From: Desulfosalsimonas propionicica
GTDB lineage: Bacteria; Desulfobacterota; Desulfobacteria; Desulfobacterales; Desulfosalsimonadaceae
Length of the DNA: 64,000 nt
Direction of reading: 5' to 3'
NCBI RefSeq assembly: GCF_013761005.1
Contig: NZ_JACDUS010000001.1
Span: 434,001-498,000 of the forward strand
Part shown: piece by piece, positions 54,915 through 61,989 of the stretch
Numbering within the stretch: position 1 is the stretch's first letter
Layout of the letters: every line of letters begins with the position of its first letter
Notes under the pieces: model-generated
What the model saw: only the letters and a program-made list of their open reading frames with translations
Database searches by the model: none
What the model was told of the DNA's origin: nothing
Position numbers and translations under genes: made by a program

Positions 54915-56189
54915 TTATTCTCCGGTGGCTGCACCGTGGAGCTTGACCTCGACCTTGTCGGTCAGGCCCTGGTAGTAATTGCGCAGGATGTCCAGGACTT
55001 CTTCGCGGCCGAAGTGATCCGGCAGCTGGCCGCCTTCGGAAAGCATCTTGCGAAGCATGGTGCCGGACAGAAGCACACGGTCTTCCTTGGTGTGCGGACA
55101 GGTTTTCAGCGATGCCATGCCGTCGCACTTGTGGCAGTAGAAGGTCCAGTCAATGTTTAAGGGCTCGCACAGCAGGGCCTTGCCTTCTTCTGCCGGAGCC
55201 GGGATCTTGTTGAATATGGTCTGGGCTTCAAACATGCCGTAAAAGTCGCCCACGCCGGCATGGTCCCGGCCGATGATCATATGGGAGCATCCGTAGTTCT
55301 GGCGGAACGTGGCATGGAGCAGGGCTTCTCTGGGGCCTGCATAGCGCATATCCAGGGGATAGCCGCCCTGCACAACCTTGTCGGGCACAAAGTAATTGTT
55401 GACCAGCACGTCAATGCATTTGACCCGGACCTCGGCGGGGATGTCGCCGGGTTTGAGGTTGCCCACCAAGGAGTGGATAAAGCAGCCGTCGCTGACTTCA
55501 ATGGCGATCTTGGCCAGGTATTCGTGGGAGCGGTGCATGGGATTGCGCAGCTGCAGGGCGGCGACCTTCTGCCATCCACGTTCCTCGAAAATTCTGCGGG
55601 ATTCTGACGGGCGCATGTAAATGCCCTTGTACTTGGTGGGAAATTCAGCTTCAGACAGAACCTTTACCTGGCCGGCCAGGTTAAAGGGTTTCTGGTTCAT
55701 GACCATCTGCACGCCCGGATGCTCATCTTCTGCAATCTTCCAGAATTCTTCCGGAGTGGGAGTGCCTTCGCCCATGAAAACCTTTTCGCATTCATAGCGC
55801 TTGTTTTCCTCGGTCATCTCAAATTTCTCGGTAACCTTCATGGTGGCCATGATTTCGTTGGTTTCCGAATTAAACAGGGCGATTTCGTCGCCTTCGCTGA
55901 TGGCGCCGGCCTCTTCCTGGCTTGCCGACAGGGTCACGGGCACGGGCCAGAATGTGCCGTCTGACAGCTGGTAGTTGTCACAGACACTCTTCCAGTCCGC
56001 CTTGGTCATAAAGCCGTCCAGGGGTGAGAAACCGCCGGTGCCGAGCATGATCAGGTCACCGCGTTCCCTGGGAGACAGCGAAACCTTTTTCAATCCTTCG
56101 GCTTTTTTCTTTTCCGCTTCCAGTTCCGCGCCTTCCAGCAGACAATTGATCAGGCCCTTGCCGCCATGCGGGGGAATTAGATTCGACAT
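54915..56189 (-). CDS. sat: sulfate adenylyltransferase (ATP sulfurylase)
   Basis: Sat activates sulfate to APS, the substrate of AprBA. The 424-residue homomeric type shows the ATP-site motifs [15 protein letters not shown] and GRDHAGVG. A zinc site [15 protein letters not shown] is seen in Sat of sulfate reducers and archaea. ATG at 56189 follows AAAGGAGAGG. Codon use is strongly biased, like aprA. It has its own promoter and faces the qmo-side genes. Confidence 0.96.
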   Translation of the reverse strand: MSNLIPPHGGKGLINCLLEGAELEAEKKKAEGLKKVSLSPRERGDLIMLGTGGFSPLDGFMTKADWKSVCDNYQLSDGTFWPVPVTLSASQEEAGAISEGDEIALFNSETNEIMATMKVTEKFEMTEENKRYECEKVFMGEGTPTPEEFWKIAEDEHPGVQMVMNQKPFNLAGQVKVLSEAEFPTKYKGIYMRPSESRRIFEERGWQKVAALQLRNPMHRSHEYLAKIAIEVSDGCFIHSLVGNLKPGDIPAEVRVKCIDVLVNNYFVPDKVVQGGYPLDMRYAGPREALLHATFRQNYGCSHMIIGRDHAGVGDFYGMFEAQTIFNKIPAPAEEGKALLCEPLNIDWTFYCHKCDGMASLKTCPHTKEDRVLLSGTMLRKMLSEGGQLPDHFGREEVLDILRNYYQGLTDKVEVKLHGAATGE

Positions 56190-56287
56190 GTCAACCTCTC
56201 CTTTCAAATGATGTTGGTCATTTCACAAAACCCGAAACAATTGCTAACGGGCATCTCGCCTTATACACCTCCTGATGTAAAGGAATT

Positions 56288-56316
56288 TATCTAATAAGAA
56301 CAGCCGGATTTGTCAA
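56288..56316 (-). promoter_or_regulatory. sigma70-type promoter for sat
   Basis: On the minus strand TTGACA, 17 bp, then TAGATA, about 100 bp before the sat start. The -35 is perfect and the -10 weak; TATTAG two bases upstream could serve instead. Confidence 0.45.
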
Positions 56317-56359
56317 GGCAAATCAAGGCATTTGCCGGGTGCGCTCAGCAATAAAGAAC

Positions 56360-57181
56360 TTATTGGAACCATTTGTGATTTTCCAGAAACAAAAGGCTGT
56401 GCAACAGGTCTTCCCGGCGGTGGGGTTCCAGGGTGATAACAGGCCCGGGGCCGGCGGTTTTCAGCCACTCATGCAAGGGCGTGAAATCGATGATGCCCCG
56501 TCCCATTCCCAGGTGGTCATCGGTTTTTCCGCAATTGTCGTGCAGGTGGAGCTGGCGGATACGGGGACCGAGTCTGTTGAGCCACTCTGAGAGAGAAAAC
56601 GAGCCAAATACGGTCAGGTGTCCCACGTCAAGACAGAAACCGGTTGTCTCTGGATCGGTTTTTTCAAATAAATCCATCAGGTCTTTTGGGTCGGGTTCGT
56701 AGACGTTTTCCAGCACCAGGCGGATGCCATGGTCCCAAAGGGCATAGCTGTGGGTGTTCCATGTGTCAGCCGCCCTTTTGTACCACTCCTGCCGGATAAA
56801 GCTGTAGCGCGCCGGGTCATAGCCGGCATGGCAGACCATGGTTTCCGGGCCCAAAACCTCTGCAGCCGCCCGGGCCTGTGTCAGCCGCTTGTGGGTTGCC
56901 GACCGGATTTCCGGATCTGGCGATCCCGGTGACAAGTCCAGAAACGGTCCGTGTACCGTCACCCGGCACCCGGCATGGGCAAACCGGCGGCCCACACGGG
57001 AGAAATCTTCCGGTGCAAACCGGTCCAGGGTCTCAGCGTCTAAGCCGATTTCCGGCTGAATTCGGTTTTCCGCGAAAATTTCCAGCCAGTTTTCCTGTGA
57101 ATCCATAAGCCAGGTAAACGGGATGTTGACCTGAACATTTTCAAGGATGCGGGTTTTTGCCGAATCAAACATTTCTGCCAT
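56360..57181 (-). CDS. TIM-barrel sugar phosphate isomerase/epimerase family protein
   Basis: An AP endonuclease 2-like / xylose-isomerase-like TIM barrel of 273 residues. Metal-site residues are visible in VTVHGPFLDLSPGS, VLENVYEP, FCLDVGHLTVFG and QLHLHDN. ATG at 57181 follows AGAGGAA and yields a natural start (MAEMFDSAKTRILENVQVN). The substrate is unknown. Its neighbour CbiR at 59737 belongs to the same superfamily, so a second cobamide- or sugar-phosphate-cleaving role is possible but not shown. Confidence 0.78.
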   Translation of the reverse strand: MAEMFDSAKTRILENVQVNIPFTWLMDSQENWLEIFAENRIQPEIGLDAETLDRFAPEDFSRVGRRFAHAGCRVTVHGPFLDLSPGSPDPEIRSATHKRLTQARAAAEVLGPETMVCHAGYDPARYSFIRQEWYKRAADTWNTHSYALWDHGIRLVLENVYEPDPKDLMDLFEKTDPETTGFCLDVGHLTVFGSFSLSEWLNRLGPRIRQLHLHDNCGKTDDHLGMGRGIIDFTPLHEWLKTAGPGPVITLEPHRREDLLHSLLFLENHKWFQ

Positions 57182-57331
57182 AAAATTCCTCTTGTTTGCC
57201 GGCCCAGGCGGACATTGGCTGAAATATAGCATATACTGCAATGGATATGAAGGCCATGGATAAAAAAGTTCCCGCCCGGCCTGTTCCAAACATCCAGACG
57301 CTGCCATCGGAATTTTGCAAGTTTTGGGGAA

Positions 57332-57534
57332 GGAAGTCCGGAGGGCGTGGGGGCGGGTTTTTTCGCTCCTGAGCCTTTTTGCGGATTCAGCCAATGCCTC
57401 CGCCGAAATTTCAAAAACTCGGCCTTACGGCCTCAAACAGTTTGAAATTTTCCGGCTCCGGCAGTGGCTGAATTTTTCCGCAAAAACGCTCAATGTCGCT
57501 TCAAAAACCCGCCCCCCCGGCCCTCCGGGCTTCC
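57332..57534. repeat. long nested hairpin B2
   Basis: A palindromic segment of about 200 bp whose outer arms run from GGAAGTCCGGAGGGCG (57332) to GCCCTCCGGGCTTCC (57534). Middle arms are TTTTTGCGGATTCAGCC and GGCTGAATTTTTCCGCAAA, and the inner core TTTCAAA...TTTGAAA lies around 57405-57450. It contains TCGCTCCTGAGCC and CGCTCAATGTCGCTTC, shared with hairpin B1. No plausible gene. Confidence 0.7.
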
Positions 57535-57675
57535 CTGGCGAGCCATTGCAAGCTCGATTTTTCTGCAAAGGAAATTGGAAAAGCCCTCCGGATTGACCTA
57601 CACCTGAGCCATTCTCGAACTCAGGGGCGTTTTTCGGTAAAAACGCAGTAGTGTTCCTATTCCCAGAATGCTGGC

Positions 57676-57874
57676 CATGTGGCGGGGTCGGGGTGGGTTT
57701 GTTTGGCTGCATTGGAGCGGTTTCGGCCAAAGATCGGCCCGCGGGCCTGGCGCCCGGAATTTCAAACTGTCTGAGGGCGCCTGCGCCCGAGTTTTTGAAA
57801 TTCCAGCCAGGGCCGCGGGCCGATCGCCGAAAGCGATCCGCAGACAAACAAACCCACCCCGACCCCGGTACATG
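57676..57874. repeat. long nested hairpin B3
   Basis: The outer arms CATGTGGCGGGGTCGGGG... (57676) and ...CCCCGACCCCGGTACATG (57874) match at 28 of 30 positions and continue inward through CGGCCCGCGGGCC-type sequence. The inner core (about 57744-57797, AATTTCAAACTGTCTGAGG ... CGAGTTTTTGAAATT) is the core of hairpin B2 in inverted orientation. Reading frames inside are shadows of the palindrome. Confidence 0.7.
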
Positions 57875-57933
57875 CGCAAATCCTGACAAATTTTTTTCAG
57901 GGTTTGCTGTATTTGATCATATTGATCAAATTT

Positions 57934-58039
57934 GATGGGGTCGCAAGAAGTCTTAAAACAGATATAACCGTCAGGCGATAAAAAATAACTTCCTGATTTT
58001 ACATAATACAGCCTGTAAAAAAGACTTTTTACAGGCTCA
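57934..58039. mobile_element. divergent palindromic A-type element (copy D) behind cobT
   Basis: The ends read GATGGGGTCG and GACTTTTTACAGGCTCA. The right end aligns with that of A2 (GACTTTTTACGGGTGCATC). TCAAATTT (AAATTTGA on the minus strand) occurs on both sides at 57926-57933 and 58040-58047, and the second copy reaches into the cobT stop codon. An internal hairpin CCTGTAAAAAAGACTTTTTACAGG (58012-58035) probably works as the cobT terminator. Confidence 0.6.
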
Positions 58040-58045
58040 TCAAAT

Positions 58046-59107
58046 TTACTGTTTCTGGGCGTTTCTGATGCTGACTTCCTCAAATGTCCGGATTTCGGCC
58101 AACACCCGGGTTGCGGCATCCAGAAGTTCCATGGCCAGAGCCGCACCCGTGCCTTCCCCGAGCCGGAGCCCGAGATCCAGCAGCGGCTCCATGCCCAGCC
58201 GGTCAATCATGAACTGGTGGCCGATTTCCACGGAGCGGTGGCTTGTAAACAACCATTTTTTGGCTCCCGGGGCCAGTTCGCAGGCAATCAGGGCCCCGGC
58301 CGTGGCAATCAGGCCGTCGCACACCACTGGAAATCCCAGGGCAGCCCCGCCAATGACGAGCCCGGCCAGACCGCCGATTTCAAATCCGCCCACTTTGGCC
58401 AGCACGTCAACGGGGTCTTTCGGGTCCGGGGTGTGCAGGTCCAGGGCCCCGCGGATCACCTCGATCTTGTTTGTCAGGGCGGTGTCATCAATACCCGTGC
58501 CCCGGCCCACGAGTTTTTTCGGGTCAATGCCGGAAAATGCCGCAATCACCGCAGAAGAGGGGGTGGTGTTGCCGATGCCCATATCCCCGGTGCCCAGCAG
58601 GTCCACCGAATGTGCAGTGTGGAGCTGTTCGGCAATGCGGATGCCGGCCTCAATTGACAAAATAGCTTCCCGGCGGGTCATGGCGGATTTACGTCTTAGA
58701 TTATCCGTCCCTTTTCGGATTTTTTCATGAAAAATCGGCAGATTTTTTTCAAAATCATGGTTTACGCCCAGGTCCGCCGCCCGGACTTCCGCGCCGGCGT
58801 GCCGGGCCAGGACGTTGATTGAGGCCCCGCCGTCCACAAAGTTGTAAACCATCTGGGCTGTGACTTCCTGGGGAAAAAGGCTTACACCTTCCGCCACCAC
58901 GCCGTGATCACCCGCGCAGGTAACGATGACCTTGCGTTTCAAGTGCACATCCAGGCTTCGGGCCATGCCCGCCAGGCGCCGGGCCGCGTCTTCCAGCATT
59001 CCCAGGCTGCCGCCGGGCCGGGCCTGATCAGACAGCCGGGCCGCGGCCTTTTGTTCAAATTGTTCATCCGGGGGGCGGATTTTTTCAATGGCTTCGTTAA
59101 GGTTCAT
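58046..59107 (-). CDS. cobT: nicotinate-nucleotide--dimethylbenzimidazole phosphoribosyltransferase CobT
   Basis: CobT activates the lower ligand base of cobamides. Motifs: RPGGSLGMLEDAARRLAG, CAGDHGVVAEGVSLFPQEVT, GTGDMGIGNTTPSSAV, VGRGTGIDD, SHRSVEIGH and LRLGEGTGAALA, including the C-terminal catalytic Glu region. ATG at 59107 follows GGAGAG and gives 353 residues; upstream in-frame codons are leader sequence. A cobalamin riboswitch with terminator lies upstream on the same strand, so expression should fall when cobamide is plentiful. Confidence 0.94.
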   Translation of the reverse strand: MNLNEAIEKIRPPDEQFEQKAAARLSDQARPGGSLGMLEDAARRLAGMARSLDVHLKRKVIVTCAGDHGVVAEGVSLFPQEVTAQMVYNFVDGGASINVLARHAGAEVRAADLGVNHDFEKNLPIFHEKIRKGTDNLRRKSAMTRREAILSIEAGIRIAEQLHTAHSVDLLGTGDMGIGNTTPSSAVIAAFSGIDPKKLVGRGTGIDDTALTNKIEVIRGALDLHTPDPKDPVDVLAKVGGFEIGGLAGLVIGGAALGFPVVCDGLIATAGALIACELAPGAKKWLFTSHRSVEIGHQFMIDRLGMEPLLDLGLRLGEGTGAALAMELLDAATRVLAEIRTFEEVSIRNAQKQ

Positions 59108-59203
59108 TGTGTCTCTCCTTTTTTCTGTATCTGTTGGGTTAAAATACCGCAGCCGGGTAACATCAAAAAAAGTTGCTGTTCGTGCCTGGTTCTGTAATTT
59201 TCG

Positions 59204-59291
59204 CATGATGCCGACCCGGTGGCGGTTTGCTCCCTGCTGACCGCTTGCGCGCTCAATGCGACTCGCAAACCACCCCCGGGCCGGCATCATG
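59204..59291. repeat. long hairpin B4 with conserved apex in the cobT leader
   Basis: The arms CATGATGCCGACCCGGTGG... and ...CCGGGCCGGCATCATG pair at 19 of 22 positions. The central 42 nt (59228-59269, starting TGCTCCCTGCTGACCGCTTG) are identical to the centre of hairpin B5 at 61647-61688. It sits between the cobT riboswitch terminator and the cobT start. Confidence 0.75.
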
Positions 59292-59365
59292 GCCGACTGC
59301 GTGCAAAGTTTCACCAAGGGGGTCGAAAGCAACACATCCAAGTCTTAAAAAGCGTTGTTTTCATG

Positions 59366-59420
59366 CCCGGCCGCAGGGCTTCCTTCCTGAAAAAACAGCG
59401 GACGCGGTAAAAAGCTTTTA
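59366..59420. repeat. 54-bp dispersed repeat shared with 2447-2501
   Basis: CCGGCCGCAGGGCTTCCTTC followed by CTGA, CAGCGGACGCGGTAAAAAGC and TTTT is almost identical to 2447-2501 inside element A1. It lies in the cobT leader beside hairpin B4. No coding potential. Confidence 0.7.
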
Positions 59421-59422
59421 AC

Positions 59423-59470
59423 AAAAAAAGGGTCCCGACCGGAAAACATGGGTTTTCCTGCCGGAACCCT
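59423..59470 (-). terminator. intrinsic terminator of the cobalamin riboswitch
   Basis: On the minus strand GGGTTCCGGCAGGAAAAC pairs with GTTTTCCGGTCGGGACCC and is followed by seven T. Position between the aptamer and cobT suits ligand-dependent termination. Confidence 0.85.
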
Positions 59471-59494
59471 TTGCCATCGGATTCCGTAAATTCG

Positions 59495-59680
59495 CGTTTT
59501 TTACACGTCTTCTGACTTGCCGGATTGAAATCCCGCGCGGGCCTTCCCGCCGGCCTGAAAACCGGCAGCGACCGCAGGGCCATGGCCCTGCATGCGCGCG
59601 GGCGTTTAGCGGTTCACAGCGCCGGGAGCGTCACGGGTTTGCACCGTGTTCCGTTTGCAAAAAAACGCCCTGTTCAATTG
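59495..59680 (-). promoter_or_regulatory. cobalamin (B12) riboswitch upstream of cobT
   Basis: On the minus strand the conserved landmarks appear in order: GGAACACGGTGCAAACCCGT, the GCGCTGTGA core, a GC-rich insert, and the B12 box GCAAGTCAGAAGACG (59505-59520 region). An intrinsic terminator follows. It should sense adenosyl- or methylcobalamin and switch off cobT transcription. It lies between cbiR and cobT, so it could also act as a regulated break within a longer pflX-cbiR-cobT transcript. Confidence 0.88.
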
Positions 59681-59736
59681 TCTTAAAATTTTTAACCAAG
59701 GGGTGCCGGCAAAGTCAAGCAATATCTGCAAGGCCC

Positions 59737-60573
59737 TCAGGAAACAAGGCCCTCCAGGGCCGGAAGGGATTTGCTCAGATCATTGAAGGAAAATACCTCC
59801 AGACTCACAGTGCCGCAAAATCCCTCCAGAATTCGCGATACAGCCGGAACATGCCGGGCATCCAGGCGATGAAGGCCCAAATGGCCCCGGCCGGCGGCCA
59901 CGTCGCCATATAAATGCAGGATCGTGATCCTGGGGCGGAAAAGTTCAAAGGTTTCAAGGATGTCAAAATTGTATTCCAGCAGGTGGCCGGTATCCAGGCA
60001 TACGGAAACATCCATGGCTTCTGCCACTGGCTCCATCCATTCTGGCGGATAATCCAGGTTTTCAATGGAGATGTGCCGGGGGGCAATCCCGCTCTGGACC
60101 AGCAGCCGTTCCAATGCATCAATGGCCCGTTTCTGCCATTTTTGCACCGTGCCCGTATCTGTGCTGTTTTCTTCAAAAGGCAGATGCAGGGTCCAGGTCA
60201 CGGGCGCAAGGGGCCGGGCACGGTCTGCGGCCGCCAGGATGCGTTCAATGGCTTTTTTCTGCCGGCCGGGGACCGCATCTGTGATGTTGACATCTGTGGG
60301 CAGGTGCACGTTGTAGGAAATTTGTTGATTTTTTGCCAGGGCGGCCATTTGCCGGATATCGTTTTCAGGCGGCAGGTGTTTGGCAGGTGCGCTTTCAAAA
60401 ATGAGCACCTCGATTTCGTCCACAAACGGCGCCAGCATGGAGACATTGGGCAGAATGTGGTCCGGGTAGATAAACGAGGGGCAGGCCAGGGAAAAGCTGA
60501 ATTGGTTTTTATAGGACCGGGGCAGGGGCGTATAGGGATGTTTTCCTGTAATATCGGTTTTACGGTCGGTCAA
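59737..60573 (-). CDS. cbiR: CbiR-like cobamide remodelling phosphodiesterase (TIM barrel)
   Basis: An AP endonuclease 2-like TIM barrel of 278 residues. The segments CPSFIYPDHILPNVSMLAP, VDEIEVLIFESAP, YNVHLPTDVN, LHLPFEEN, ISIENLDYPPEW and VCLDTGHLLEYNFD resemble CbiR, which cuts the nucleotide loop of cobamides so that the lower ligand can be exchanged. The cobT gene and B12 riboswitch next door support this. The start is TTG at 60573 with AAGGAA upstream; it overlaps the end of the radical SAM gene by 14 bp. Family call is from memory of the motif pattern; biochemical specificity is inference. Confidence 0.75.
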   Translation of the reverse strand: MTDRKTDITGKHPYTPLPRSYKNQFSFSLACPSFIYPDHILPNVSMLAPFVDEIEVLIFESAPAKHLPPENDIRQMAALAKNQQISYNVHLPTDVNITDAVPGRQKKAIERILAAADRARPLAPVTWTLHLPFEENSTDTGTVQKWQKRAIDALERLLVQSGIAPRHISIENLDYPPEWMEPVAEAMDVSVCLDTGHLLEYNFDILETFELFRPRITILHLYGDVAAGRGHLGLHRLDARHVPAVSRILEGFCGTVSLEVFSFNDLSKSLPALEGLVS

Positions 60574-61477
60574 GTCTGTGGATTCCTTCCTCTCTGGCTG
60601 CGTTTACCGCCTCCCGGTATTCCCCGGGCCCAACCGGCCGGGCCAGTTCCGGCACTTTTGCGGCATGGCCCATGGGCCGGTACTGGCTCATGACATTGAC
60701 ATAGGTGTCCGGCGAGATTTCTTTTACAATAAAGGCCATGGCCTCCCGGGTGCCGGCCAGGTTTTCCGGCAGCACCAGGTGGCGCACCAGAAGGCCGCGC
60801 AAGGCAATGCCCCCGGGGTCAATTGTCAGATCGCCGACCTGCCGGTGCATTTCCTTCAGGGCGGCTTTGGCGGTTTCCGGGTAGTCCGGGGCATCGCAGG
60901 CCCGGCTGGCAATGTCGGGATCCATGAATTTCAAATCCGGCATGTAGATGTCAATAATCCCTTCGAGCAGGCGTAAGGTTTCCTGGGTTTCATATCCCCC
61001 GCAGTTGTAGACCAGGGGAATGTGCAGGCCCTTTTCAACAGCCTTTTCCAGGGCGAACAAAATCTGCGGCACCACATGGGTGGGGGTGACAAAATTGATG
61101 TTGTGGCAGCCCAGGGCCTGGAGTTCCATCATCATGTCGGCGGCCTGCTGCGCTGTAACCGGCTCGCCCCGGCACTCATGGCTGATCTCCCAGTTCTGGC
61201 AGAAGCAGCAGGTCAGGCTGCAGCCGGTCATAAAGATGGTGCCCGAGCCGTGACGGCCCACCAGTGGGGTTTCCTCGCCAAAGTGGGGGTGGCAGCCCGA
61301 AACCATCATCTGTTCAGCGATCCCGCAGATTCCGGCTTCACCGGCTGTCCGGTTGACGCGGCACTGCCTTGGGCAAAGGGTGCAGTCTTTCAGGATTTCG
61401 TGTGCCCGGCGGGTTTTTTCGGCCAGTTTGCCGGTTTTGTGGGTTTCCATGTATGCCGGTCGGTATGGGCTGCTCAT
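60560..61477 (-). CDS. PflX-type radical SAM protein
   Basis: Radical SAM family (COG1313). The cluster motif is CSLTCCFCQNW (CxxxCxxC). An upstream cysteine motif CTLCPRQCRVNR and the HFGEETPLVGRHGSGTIF stretch are typical of the PflX group. ATG at 61477 follows AGGA and gives 305 residues; the in-frame sequence further upstream is palindromic repeat, not protein. No pyruvate-formate-lyase-like target is nearby. It is translationally coupled to cbiR, so a link to cobamide metabolism is possible. Confidence 0.85.
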   Translation of the reverse strand: MSSPYRPAYMETHKTGKLAEKTRRAHEILKDCTLCPRQCRVNRTAGEAGICGIAEQMMVSGCHPHFGEETPLVGRHGSGTIFMTGCSLTCCFCQNWEISHECRGEPVTAQQAADMMMELQALGCHNINFVTPTHVVPQILFALEKAVEKGLHIPLVYNCGGYETQETLRLLEGIIDIYMPDLKFMDPDIASRACDAPDYPETAKAALKEMHRQVGDLTIDPGGIALRGLLVRHLVLPENLAGTREAMAFIVKEISPDTYVNVMSQYRPMGHAAKVPELARPVGPGEYREAVNAAREEGIHRLDRP

Positions 61478-61623
61478 GGGTCTATCCTGTGTCTGAAGAT
61501 TATGGATAAGGATAAAGAGGGGGCGGGGCCATGTCAATGACAATTGGCTCCGGCCTGTCAATCCGTTGAGCGGTTTTTCGGGTCTGTTGCTGGTGGATTT
61601 TAGTCTTTTTTCAATGTGTTTCG

Positions 61624-61709
61624 CATGGGGCCGGCCGGGTGTGCTATGCTCCCTGCTGACCGCTTGCGCGCTCAATGCGACTCGCAAAGCACACCCGGCC
61701 GGCCCCATG
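61624..61709. repeat. long hairpin B5, same apex as B4 but different arms
   Basis: The arms CATGGGGCCGGCCGGGTGTG and CACACCCGGCCGGCCCCATG pair perfectly over 21 bp including one further C:G. The 42-nt centre is identical to that of B4. Flanking bases TCGCATG on the left and CATGGCC on the right are also shared. Confidence 0.78.
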
Positions 61710-61911
61710 GCCAACCCCGTCAGAATCGGGGGAAATGCCAAAAAGCATATGGGCCAATATTTTATTTATTATACATAAATGTAAAAATTAAAGATCTGAA
61801 AGACATAAATGTAAAACAACAGTTTTTGTCTGGTTTTTAAAAAGCATTTGGGTTGAATATAACATCTCGATAAAAAAGAAAAAAATTGAGAATGGGCTTT
61901 TTCTTCACAAC

Positions 61912-61927
61912 TGGCACGGTTCTGGCT
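61912..61927 (+). promoter_or_regulatory. sigma54 (RpoN) promoter of the outer membrane barrel gene
   Basis: TGGCACG, 4 bp, TGGCT fits the -24/-12 consensus TGGCACG-N4-TTGCW with one mismatch, 62 bp before the start codon. It would need an enhancer-binding protein such as the one at 53280-54797. Confidence 0.65.
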
Positions 61928-61989
61928 TTATGGAAAGCAGGTTTGTAGCTTGGTGTTTTTCAATAATCGATTATCAGGAGGGCCAGAAA

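Larger units (their letters stand above)
61478..61989. other. 512-bp divergent region between the radical SAM and outer membrane protein genes
   Basis: It holds hairpin B5 (61624-61709) and then an A+T-rich stretch (61730-61900). A sigma54 promoter (61912-61927) and the ribosome-binding site of the barrel gene follow. No other gene is seen; short open frames across the hairpin are by-products of the repeat. Confidence 0.6.

Noticed and set aside
56360-57181. Calling this TIM-barrel gene a second cbiR
   Set aside because: It shares only the superfamily fold with the protein at 59737-60573; the CbiR-like segments are not conserved, so only a family-level call is given.
57598-58206. Open frames through hairpins B2/B3 and the cobT end
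   Set aside because: They repeat palindromic peptide strings and start inside other genes. The DNA is explained by long hairpins.
59219-59410. Short open frames sharing SLLTACALNATRK around 59.2 and 61.6 kb
   Set aside because: The shared peptide is simply the translated 42-nt apex of hairpins B4 and B5. There are no ribosome-binding sites and the arms give unrelated peptides.
57182-61989. CRISPR array or integron attC sites as explanation for the repeats
   Set aside because: There are no regularly spaced direct repeats with unique spacers, no cas genes, and no attC R/L boxes or integrase. The units are single long hairpins with varied arms.
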